From assembly GCA_963662175.1 (NCBI GenBank), contig OY759215.1, positions 53,957,213 through 54,021,212 on the forward strand: a stretch of DNA of 64,000 bases. The letters run 5' to 3'. This document shows positions 8,984-21,246 of this stretch, in pieces. Each line of letters begins with the position of its first letter. Position 1 is the first letter of the stretch. The DNA comes from Aradus depressus (lineage: Eukaryota > Arthropoda > Insecta > Hemiptera > Aradidae). A program made the translations under genes and the position numbers. The notes below the pieces were generated by a model. That model was not told where the DNA came from and did no database searches. It saw nothing but the letters and a program-made list of their open reading frames with translations.

Positions 8984-11900
8984 CAAGACAGAAATATTAT
9001 TTGTTGAATCATTTGAATGTATTATTTTTTACCAAGCTGTTAGTCTACATGCACTGTAGGATATGAAGCTATTGTGTCACAAAGAGGAGACTGTCTCAAC
9101 ACAGACTATGTATCCCCCCACCCCCTCCATAGCATCATCATTGGCCTTCTACCAACCTTTTCCTCTCACTATTTACTCCAAGAAAATTAAATTTTTGGTT
9201 GACTATAATTGTATTACGTGTCTCTAAATTCCAATTGTACAAAACACAATCATTCTTGTACAATTTAAGACACTGTGCTCAGTAATGCCAGCAATTACTA
9301 GATCCGATTGAAATAGCTCAATATTTATTTAATTTAAATCCATATGTTTCAGTGGTCTGAGCAAATTTCTAGGGTAGGTACTATATTCCTTGGTCAAAAA
9401 TTAAAATGTTATTTGTTAATTGTTTGGAATTGGGGCTCCTGGTAACCAGCCGTCCTAGAACTTTTTAAGTAAATTTTTCATGTTTTATCCGATAGAACTA
9501 AATAAGAGAGGATACGATGTCGGGGTCACGGATTTTGATCAAACGTTTTTTTCCATGTTCCAAGTCAAAAATAAGAAGACACGTGTCTCACCGTTCGTTC
9601 CTATGGGCATTGGTTTGGTCGCAAAAAGTTTTTGAAAATTTCATTTTGGCCATTTTTCGTTTTTTTTTTCTCGGCGTGTGTTTTACCGAACGAGGAGTTC
9701 TCTACGTCATTTCTTTTTGTTTTTTATCCAGATTTTAGAAAAAATATTTTCGCGTTGATTTGAGCAGTCAAAGGATTCAAAAATTGAAAAAACACTTTAT
9801 TTTTCAAACATGGTCGGGAAAATTTTTTTCATGAAAACTAATTTAAAATTTGTGTTTCTCATGTCGAAAAACCATTCAATACAGATTTTGGTTGAAATCC
9901 AAAATTATCGATTTTTGGACCCCAAAATTTTCATGAGACTAGTTTTGAACTGTCATCTATAAACGCTTATAACTTCAAATCTAATCAACCTATTATGATT
10001 TTCGCCGTGCCCCCTGACAGGGCTGGCGTGCAGATTCTACTAAAGCTACAAACCAGCCCACAATGGCTTCATAATAGTGCCAAGAATAACAATCTATCTT
10101 TCCAATCTAATACTAATCATAGAATTTTCCAAAGTTTAATCTGTACGATATTTTGCAATTTAGTTACTGAGGAGATATAGTGTTTTGTCACAGCAACAAA
10201 GTTGGGTAGCCACTGCTGGCCCTTATTGCCCTAGATGAGAAAATACTATTTGAAACAAAAGCGCAATAAGGTTAATTACGGGTCTGACTGAGCCTACGTT
10301 CTTGATGGGAGATTCTAAGTAGGAAAAAGCACGTTTCAAAAGGACATTTGATTTAGTTTTCTATATTCCACTAAGAGGGAGACCGTGGTACCAATTTTGT
10401 TGTGACCAAACACTTATTGAATGTCCCTATTATTGTAACTACATAATACAAGAATAAGTATACCATTATTTTTCAAACATATTACATAGTTCGTTATTAT
10501 TACTCATGCTCAGGCTTTAACTATAAGGTCATAGATATCGCCTACTACTAGAATGCTCTTTCGTCTCTCGCTAGTTTGCAAATCCAAGTAAAGAATTAAC
10601 GTACTTATGAGGTTCCACCAGAATTTCGTTCTCATTTCTTTTGCAAAGTATCACTTCAAACCGTATTTCATGTTTTTTTTCGTTTTATGTCGTACACGAG
10701 GTCCCACTAGCTCAATAGATTTTTTATTTTTTTATTTTTTTTTTGAAAAAAAAAAAAAAACATTTTCGGAGAAATGTCGCTTATGAGGTCTCACGTTTAG
10801 GCCGACGATATATATTAGTGGTATAAATTAATTTTAGAGTAAAGGAGTAACCAGACATGCAAGTAAGGAAATAAATTAAATGAAAATGGATTGAAATAAA
10901 AAATAAAACAAGCCACAGGTAAATTCTTTGTATATATTTTTTTTATTTATACAAAACTTTGGCATCAATTAAATTAAATTATTCGAGTAAAATTACATTG
11001 TACATTATATTTATTTCATTAAAAAAATTTAAAAAATATACACAAAAATATACAATTGTAAAATCTAATCAATAGTAACTACATTATAAATACACCCTTG
11101 ATTGAACGAAAAACAAAAAAAGTAAAGAAATTCGTTGATAATCTAATGATTAAAAAAATAATAATAACTTGCACATTAATAGTCCTACTTGTTTCTTTTC
11201 TTTATGTAGAATACCTATCAAAAAACGTTTTTTAAATATTCACTGCAACATAAGATCACCTTTTGAACCTGCTTCCATGAAATAAACTGAGCACTCCCAA
11301 AAAATATTTACATAAATGGGGCATATTTTTATAGAAAAAAAAATATCGATTTAACTCTCTATGGTAATTAAATGTTATAAGTTATAAATGTTATGAGTCA
11401 CCTTCAAAGATAATGGTGAGTTATTGAACAGCATTTAAAACATATGCAACAACTATAACGAAAATTGAAAAACATATATAATTATAATTAGTGAATCCTT
11501 ATAGAGCGAATCATTATACGCTTGAAAATAACAATTATTGAGAAATGTTTATTATTTCTGATATTCTCAGGCCCCTTGTCTACTGGTCGACATTGAAGTT
11601 CAGCGTCTGCTTCTTGAAGACATGATTCTCAAGAAGCAAATAACAAAGAACTTTTTACAGAAGTCGTGTTCAGAGCTTGGAGTAGAAAGAAAACGTAGCT
11701 AAAGATATACTCTATAAGGATCGAAAAATCAATATTTTAAAGGTAATCGAGTCATTTCGTTCTTCTGTAAAATGTAATTTTCCGATTTAAGGGATTTTCA
11801 GTTCAGCATATACGCTATCAGTAGAAAGTCTGACTAAATGATGGTGGGTTAAATATAATAATACTAGACTATAAGGCAATCATATTAGGGAATTATATAT

Positions 11901-12273
11901 ATACAGGTATAATACGGATTGTTGGATGTTTGAATCACAATCGTGATTTTTATAGAAATTAGCAAAGATGATTTAATAAAAAAACGTAAACAAAGTTATG
12001 CAAGCTTATTGCAATTATTGTTAAAAACATTGTCTAAGAGGGGTGAAAAATTAAATTGTCGCAAGGGGTTATTGTTGTCTGAAGAAGAATTATTCGCGAT
12101 CGTTTCAAAATGAAAAACTTCGCAGTATAACAGGTTAAGACTGTTGTTGCACGATTTTTTTTTTTTTCAGTTGGCTTTGATTGAAGAATATTTTGTAAAC
12201 TTCTTATCTTTATAAATGAGGCATAGTTTCTGTAATTGGTAGGACTAATTTCTAAAGTCTTGGTGGTTCTACT
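8984..12273. other. intergenic region upstream of b561 and downstream of the cadherin
   Basis: Should contain the b561 promoter and 5' UTR (near 8984 and above) and the cadherin 3' UTR (below 12274). Several minus-strand AATAAA hexamers occur, for example 11548-11553; none can be chosen by eye. A degenerate SINE-1 piece lies at 10496-10566. Runs of A/T near 10720-10760 are low complexity. No credible coding exon found. Confidence 0.5.
10496..10566 (-). mobile_element. SINE-1 fragment (3' tail only)
   Basis: Matches the tail of SINE-1 (ACTCATGCTCAGGCTTTAAC, then CGCCTACTACTAGAATGCTC) with several substitutions. The tRNA-like head is absent. Confidence 0.6.
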
Positions 12274-14297
12274 TTACAGTTCTGTTGTTTCCAATTTTTT
12301 TGAAATGAGAGGATTTCCTAGTTTGTCTATGTGCTGATACAAATTTCGATGGTATGTGTTGCTGTGTCGATTCAAATCATTCTGCTCCTTCACGTTTGTT
12401 GGACACTCAGGACGAAGCATATTGGATTGACTGAAAAAAAAAAAAAAATAATAATAATAATAATAAATAGGTAAATAATAATTGCATTCGGCTTGCCACA
12501 CTTCAAAGAATTAAACAACTTCTCATTCAAGTTTATTCTATTTTAATAATTTCAGATGATTTTCAAGTGTATTTAAAATTATGTGGAGATTTAAACAGGG
12601 TGCACGTTACACACCCTCCATGTAGACAAGTTAGGTTCGACGAGTCGGCGTTGAACAAAAAGTTGAGGGTGAGTTGAAAGTGATAATCTGAATGTTACTT
12701 TTCAAAGGGAAATATTATTTTTTAATTCAATTACCTCGGCTAGAAATTCTCATCCTTCAATTGTATACGAAAATTTAACTTAGGGATAAGAGCGTGAAAA
12801 AATAAATAATTCTTACCTCATACAATAGGAGCAGGAAGTCTTACGAACAAAGCAGCAAAAAAATAAAAAATGAAAATTTCATAAATTAAGCTGAACGAAA
12901 TATGTAACAAGAAAATATTAGCCTACGTTATTTTATTTAAATAAAACAAACTTATTTTTTGAAATATTGTCTATTCCACGAAAGATATTTATAAAAATAA
13001 AACTACCGGTTTCGGCCTCACACCATCGTCAGGTCTAGTTACGAACTAAGTCAGTTTGCAGAGTCTTAGTGACTTAGTTCATAACTAGACCTGACGATGG
13101 TGTGAGGCCGAAACCGGTAGTTTTATTTTTATAAATATCTTTAGTGAAATAGACAATATTTCAAAAAATAAGTTTGTTTTATTTATTTATTACAAATTCC
13201 ACAATATGTCCGCGTTCCTCAACTTAGAAGTTATTTTATTTATACAGAAACACCTTCGTTCAATGTAAGCATAGGTCTTTAGAACTATATGTCGGGTTAT
13301 GAAAATTGAAAAGAATAATAATAAAATAACAAAAATGAATTACCTATTACAGGAGGAGTTGCCAGTAGTGTCTTCTTGTGTGTTGACACTGACCACAGCA
13401 TTCTCGTCCAGAGAATCCCGCTCTGACGTTTGGCTAGACAAATCAAAAACGAAAAACAATTTGAATAATTAAATAAAACAATTATAAATATAGACATCAC
13501 ATCATTAATGTACCCATGATCGATTTTGCTGGATAAAGTGAGAAAAATAATTGATTGTCGCGTACAACTGAGGTTGAAAAGTTAATCTGGGCCACAACTT
13601 TTCACACTCAGTTATACACTACAATGCTCTAATCACTTAAATCGATTATGTATATTATAGTGAGAATAGCTGTGACTTATTTATTCAGTTTTATTTCATT
13701 AGTTTCACCATGAACTTCCTCTCGATATGTGGTGAAAACACTACTTATTTGAAAAACTATTGTGTAATAAATGCATTTTGATGAAAAAAAAAAAAAAAAG
13801 ATAGAGCTCCCAATAATGGAAACAAATAGTGTGTGTTCTGAGACTACAGCTACAAAACTTCCAGATCGGTCTGATTTTGATCCTCGAATCCTAAATCATT
13901 TTTTTTTAAACTTAACATTTTCTTCATACATAAAGTTCTCGATAGGAAAGAAGAAAATTGAATCCCTTGATCGTGAAAATGAAATAACAATGATCACAAC
14001 TTAATATTTAAGCTTAAATATATAAATAATAAACCCCGGAAACTAGTAAAATACTTGGAAAGGATGGAGCTAGCTAGAGCTAAGGGTGGTGAATGGAAGG
14101 GGTGGTGGTTACCCCCAGCCTAGGGCCTCATAGATGACCAATAGAGTATAGAGAGATAGGATACCTCATAGTGTCGTCTTTGTACCACTCGTTCTGGTAG
14201 GCCTGCATCCAGATGGGATTGGAGCCCTCCACACTGTGCATGTTCGTGTTGGGAACTCGAGCCGGCGCTCCTCGGCTCACATCACCCTCCGTCGAAC
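12274..14297 (-). CDS. Cdh23: cadherin cytoplasmic tail exons with C-terminal PDZ ligand
   Basis: Exons 14165-14297, 13344-13433 and 12274-12430. The first carries the conserved block [18 protein letters not shown], the second the acidic [12 protein letters not shown], the third a basic/polar stretch ending LETTEL then TAA. The last four residues TTEL form a class I PDZ ligand (S/T-x-hydrophobic). In CDH23 the equivalent end binds the scaffold harmonin (family knowledge); here the partner is inferred. Introns between these exons hold fold-back and MITE insertions. Confidence 0.85.
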
Positions 14298-17200
14298 CTG
14301 TAACAATACAAAACATAAAAAATTGAGAAAAACCTATGTACAAAAAATATAGAATATTGGAGTATTTCCCGTATTGCTACCAGTATCGTATCTTCAGCCA
14401 CGAGTTAAGAAATACAGTATTTGTTAAGTCTTGGCTGAAGATGGTAGCAATACGGATAGTACTCCCATATATTGTATATATCGCTCATTTGCTGCAACAG
14501 TGACATAACTCAAAAACTGTGATTTTCTAGAAAGAGCAATTCAAACTTTTTACGTGTAATAACTTGATGCATTCATTCGAAAATATCTTATCAGCATGTT
14601 TTATTGAATTTATTGAAAGAATACGATATAAAATAAGAGAAAATGTACAGTAACTGATATAGGCCTTACTGAGGTTTCTCCCTAAACCTCATAACTAACC
14701 TCACTTTGAATTATGACATACTTGCAGCAATAATTGTTTTCTTGGCGAGCAGTTGAAGCTCAGATGTATCGTTCTACCAGCTAAAAGTATATGTGAGAAT
14801 GGTTCTTCCTATGCCCATAATCAAAAGCGCCCTTTTCTGAGTTATGTCGTTGTTGCAGCAAATGCGCGATATATTTTGTGAAATAGACAATATTTTTAAA
14901 AAACATACGTTTTTCTTAATGTTTTATTTACTGTTTCACAATATTTCTGCAGAAAATGCTAAGCATCAATACAAAACATGTTTGCTTAAGGCAGTCATCT
15001 TATAATAGAACTTATAATGAAAACAACAATAATATTTTTTCCCATTGTTTTATTATAAGTACTTTTGATAACGATTGCATTGGGGTCCAATGAGTGCACA
15101 TGACAGTTAAAATATAGTCTGTAGAGTTACTGATCCATGGATTTGCTAGCTAAAGGATTGCATAAGAAATTAAAATGATTTAATCCATATGGGAACTTAC
15201 CGAAAGTAGCACTGACGGTGGCCGCCTTGAGTTGTCTCTTGTAGGAGGCCCTCTGAGAGAGATAAAGGGAGATGATGACCAGAAGTAGAAGGAACAGAAA
15301 GAGGATACTGCCTAGCAGCCAAAGAAGGAGGACCGAGTCCGGCTCGATTATGGAGGCAAGGCTCAGCGCCTCAGCACCTTCTGTGTCCAGCACATTGTAC
15401 TCCTACTCAACAGAAAAATAATTAGCACATACAGACAAAAGAAAACAGCTGCGTCCAATTTGACCCAGCCAAATTTGACCAATTCCATTCCAACGTGGCT
15501 AGGGGAAATGGCTACTAACATTACTTTAAATATGAATTTGTAGAAGGGCATGAAACTATTACGTATTGATTTAATTTTTGAATTTTTTATACATTGTAAT
15601 ATTTTCGTTTTTATCAGAAGACATAGTTTTCCAAGATTTACGTTTTTCCTTCAGTTTAGAGCTAAAATGTAGTTCCAGAAAATTATCTTAGCCGTTCATA
15701 GTTAAAGGAATTCCCTCTATTTAATTCATCCCCTCTCTCTTTAAAAAAAATATATACAGGGTGAATGGTAGTCAGTGTGAACATTTTTAAGGGTTGATAG
15801 TACTACCCAACTTGGAAATGTTTCAAGGCATTAACTCGACGCTAAATTTACACTCTGAATTTTCTCATAAGTTTTTAATGTATAAAGTAATGCTTGTGCA
15901 GTGTTTCCAAGGTTAATAAGAACCTGCTGAATAAGAAGTGAGATATACCTTGAAAAGTGAGTCGAGGCGCTCAACATTCTGATCGATGATCCTGAGGACG
16001 TGATGGACCTCCATGATAGAGTGGTCCTTGGGGTTGACAAAGTGGAGGTAGAGGTCAGTCCTCGTCTTGTCCAGTCGGCCCTCCTTGGTCTCGTGCACCT
16101 TGAACAGGTCCACGTTCACTATGGCCCCCGTCACGTTCCCCAGCACACTGCAACACACCCAATACATTGAATACCTCCATACATGTCCCCGCACTCTATG
16201 TCTCTCACTCTATGTTTATTCAGAGTTCAATGTTCTATCTCCCCATTAATACGTACCTTCAAGGGGCGACACATATATATATATTCTTAGATTGAGCTTA
16301 AGATGAAAATTCCTAACACTTCATTTCATCATATATATGTATGAGAATCGAATGAATAGGGAAATGTGAATATTATTATACAAAACGACCATTTAGTATA
16401 CAATATGTTTCAATTTACAACGTTTGTTTCAAGAAAATAATGTAAAGGAATAAGCAGAAAATACTCAATCCTTTGAATATATTTCTTACACCAATCTAAT
16501 TATTGATAATTATTTCACAAATAAATAAATCTTTAGAAAATAACACAATGACGGATAAGTATCCTCTGATGCCGTAAATGTTCTATCACTTCATCATCTA
16601 AAAAATCGAGTTTACTGGAGAGAGGGAGGCTAGAAGCCAATTATTTTGGAACTAGTATCCGGTCCTTAACTAGGCAGTTCAGGTGACAACAGTTTCAATG
16701 AGTACGCATGGATTCATGACGGTAACTATACATTTACAAAGGGAGTATATTTGTTATTATAATACTTACTCTCTGAAGTGGTCTATGTGGCCCCTCAGTT
16801 CTGGAGGATGCTGTCGAAGAACAAAGCGCACTCTCTGGTCCTCTCGAAGCAAGTAGATGAACACATGGGCTGTGTCCGAGAGTCCCCCAGTGTCGTTACA
16901 AGTTACCTGCATCAACAATTCGTATAAGCGTCAATTAATATGAGGATCTTACAGTTTATGCAGAGTAATTATTCAAATTATTCGAAATAAAAATAGTATT
17001 ACAAAGAGATGTGTATCAGATGGCACATTGGAGAAGGGTGAAAAGAAAGGAAACATATATATTTAAAGGTAGCTCCACGTTAAGCAAACATGGTCGGTGA
17101 AACGTTGGAAAAAACTGTTTTTTGTAAACAATAGGGCAGACAGCGTTGTATGTAGAGCACGTATACCAAACGATAGGAATAGAAATGTTTGCGAGGGCGA

Positions 17201-20200
17201 AATTTTGTTTACTTTAGGAATTATTATTGGTTCATTGGGAGAAAAGGTTTGCTTGTGCACAAGACGTACGCCCAGAGACCATTCAATGTGTGTATTAAGT
17301 TCCAAATTGCATTGTTTCTACCGTTCAAATTAATTATGTTAAAAGGAAATTATTTTAAATACAACTAATTAATATTCAGAATAATGTAATTAATGGGCTG
17401 ACAGCGGCAAAACGCAAAAGTCTGACTCTGGATATTATATCATTTTACAGAGAATAGGACGGAAGATAACGTAGCCGAGACGGGACATAGGAAGTGAAGA
17501 CAGACAACAGGATCAACGGAGCAGCCCAGGTCTACTATCAGACAAACAAGACCCTCGTTGGTAAGAGAGAGAGATAGAGACAGAGACCAAGATGCAGCTG
17601 TAAAGTGCCATCTAACTCCCCACACTAACCTATGGAGCTGAGAGCTAGGTCTCAGGAGAGAAGGCCAAGTCCCGCCTACAAGCCGCTGAAATGCAATTTC
17701 TCAAGAGAGCAGCCGGAAAGACAAGAGAAACATCAGGATATGAGTTATCACCAGTCAAAGGTCTCATCTAAGCAGAGAAATGTTCAGCAGAGCTGCAAAG
17801 ATAACTGGATCAACAAACGCGAAACTCTAACTGAGAGTTCGGGTGAAACTTTGATGGAGTTCATGAAATGAAGGGTAGAGAATCCCTGTGATACGATGGT
17901 ACAACATGGCGGCAATAAGACTCAGCTGACTCCATGATATTGCTAATGGAAGTCTTACGCAACCTTGGTTTTGCAATCTTCTATTTACGAACCAATAAGA
18001 ATTTATATTAAATGATTTATAATAAGAGAAATATATCAAAGGAGAATTATACAGACAAAATGAAAGAACTTACCGTAAAGTCAAAATATCCTTTCATGCC
18101 TTTTTGTGGATCAAAATTGAGAATAATGGCTCCAGTCTCCTTCACAACGAGAAAGGGGGTCTGTCCGATGTTGTCCATGCCTTCTGACAGGGTCATCATC
18201 ACTTCTCCTTCCAGGAAGTAGCTCACCCTGCTGTTGGCTCCTTGGTCCGCGTCCAGTGCCTAAACAAGGAACAAAAAAAAAAGACAAAACAAATATTAGA
18301 CATACAAGTACTCTGCATTTCCTCATTTCATAATTTGCATGTTCATTAGTTGTTTATATGTTGTTCTTTTAATTTTACGCTATCTTCATTATTGTGTGTA
18401 ACTTTTGCTGTATTGGGCGGTTCTGTCCGTAACTATAATAAACTAATTCGCTTAGTCTGTACACATCATTCCAGTTCAGAACATACTTATAAGCGTGTAA
18501 CTTATCAGGTGCTAAACAACTTTTTCCGAAGACTCAAAAAGAAATAAATAAAAATATATCACACATTTCCAGACACATGTTCAGAATATTCTCCAAGATT
18601 AGTTCAGAATTTTCTTTTTAAGCGTTATCTGACAATAAGTAGCTTGCAAAAATGGATGTAAGACGGAGGTGGAAATCTATGAAACTGAGTGGTTACTGGA
18701 TAGTCCGTCCTGTCTATCCAAAACAACAACAACGACCAAAGAAGGTAAGTTGACTCAGAGGGGAGTGTAAAAGACATAACATTCCACTTATCTTAATAAA
18801 TTTAGTTAAGGAAAAAAACAATTTTTATTAGATTAGATCTCTAAGCCAAGTGTACCTACTTGTATTTGCATGAACTCGACGCCAAAGTCGGCCTCTGTGG
18901 TGATTCCGCCCGTGAAGACCCTCTTGACGAAGACAGGCGGGTTGTCATTGATGTCCTGTACTCTGATCCTCAGTCGAAGGAGAGTGTCGTCCTCAGGATC
19001 GAACCTGTCGACTGGGGATGGCGGCTTGCTGCAGTCCTCGCTAGCTCGGATAAGCAGCTCATGCTCCTCCTGAACCTCTCGATCAAGTACTCGCACAGCC
19101 TTAACAACACAACAAACATACAATTATTATGATTGAGTCGTAACAAATTGTGGCCTTACGAACGTTACTTGACATTTTTTTTTTTCTTAAATGGCTTTAG
19201 ACTAGGGGATTTTCAGGTGGTGGGCTGAGTCATTATAATTGGAAAATTGGACCATGAATGGTTGCACTATGACCAGTGTTTCCCCGCACAGATACTAAAA
19301 TTTCCCTCATCAACTACTAAAATTTCCCCATTTTTTCTCCATCAAAATTCCGCATTTCTAAAGATGAGAAGTTATTTCCTTCAAACATTGAGGTAAAGCA
19401 AACCAGTGAAAGTCAGGTAGTTATATTTTGAGACACTATGGCCTTACATTCAAAAAATGTGCAACTTCATGTAAATTTTTAATGACAATTCGACCATTTC
19501 AAATGGACATATCTCAAAAACCTATAATACAAATAAAAAGCACAACGATAGACCCATTTTTAAAAATCTAACTTATCAGAAACCTTTCACTTTCAACATT
19601 TCTCGGGCTTAAGATTGTTCTCTGTTTTTCCTTATATTTCTCTGTATTTTCATTACCCTTGTTTTCCCTCTTCAACCCCTGAAATTTTCCCCAATCGGAA
19701 AAATTGACTATGACTCATCTCGTTACAACCACTCGTTCATAAGTGTCTTACTGGAGTGGTTGTACACTGGGCTACAGCCACTAACTCCAAGCCTTCCCCA
19801 AACCTTGCTGACCAAATCCAGCCATTTTCTATTCAGTTCAACTCTTCTTCAGCCTTCCAGGCTCATTTCAAACAGCTTCTCTTCGTTCATTCTTCTGACA
19901 TAACATGCTCAGCAGAGTCTGTCCGTTTTGTTTTTGATAAGCCCCATTCTCCGTTTTTTTTTTTTTTTTATAAGGCCCATTCTTCGAGAGAAAGGGTTTT
20001 TGAGAGTCCAGATCTCTGCACAGATCATCCTCCCCGATTTATGATGTTTTTAATAACGAGTCTGTATATATCTGAAACGGATCAATTGTTGCAGATCACT
20101 TGTAATATAATAAGTTAGATATATGAGGAGTTACTGACGGTGAATTGGTGAGAAAGTGGCTCCATATTGAAGTAGCCGGCCTGGTTGCCTCCTACGATGA

Positions 20201-21207
20201 AGTAGCAGACTGGAGTGGGGAGCTCTCCTTCGTCCATCTCGTCCTGGTCTACTGTCTCCACCACAGTCCGCCGCTCGCTCCCAGGGGCTGCTTCCTCTGC
20301 AACAACCATACCATATCCTCAACTTGTTAACCACCATAACAAAAAAAAAAAATAGTACCACACGTACTCCATCGCAATTAACAGAATTTATAATATTGTT
20401 GTTAAATAGAGCAGATCGCTTCCTAACTTACTATCATTTATTATATAAGCTTCTTTTTCAAATTAACTCGTAAGCTAGATGACCTACAAAACAATTTCAT
20501 ATGAATTGTTTGTTAAGTAGGCTACTAGAATTATCACTGTTTGTATGACTGTTAAATATGTTTCTAGTGGGTTAAATTATTTTCTCCCTAACAAGTGAAT
20601 AAGTCAAAGGCAAGATCATGGAAGCTCACTTGCACGTCAACAACTCTCCTTTGAACAACTCAATATTAGATAAATAAAACAATCTTCTTTTTTTTTAATA
20701 TTGTCAATTTCACAAAAAAAATATATATAAATACCAGTATCGGCATTACACCATTGTCAGGTTTAGCTATAAACTAAGACAAGGGGTTGAAATTTAAACT
20801 CGGAAATCCCCGTGGTCGAAACCGGTATTTTTGTGGAATTTCAAAATTCAAAATGAAAGTTTGTTTCATTTATTTATAAACTTATTATTATAAAATCAGA
20901 ATCTCCTTACACAACCCAAAAGTTATTTTCAAGATGGAAGACAACAACATCGCGAATGAAGATAAATAGTTCCATAGAATGAAATTAGAAACTACAGGTA
21001 ATGTGAACATTAATGTTTCGGTTGGTTAGCATTCTTGTATGTAAAAATTATTTGACTAATTGAAATGTTGTTTATCGATTGTATGAAAAACATTTTTTTC
21101 GAACTGATGGGCGTTCTTTCCAAAACTAGGAATGACTTCTTGCTAGATTGTTAAAGCCAAAAAAATAATTGGAAGTAGAAAATACCTGTGAAAAGTATAT
21201 TAGGTTC

Positions 21208-21246
<39 letters not shown>

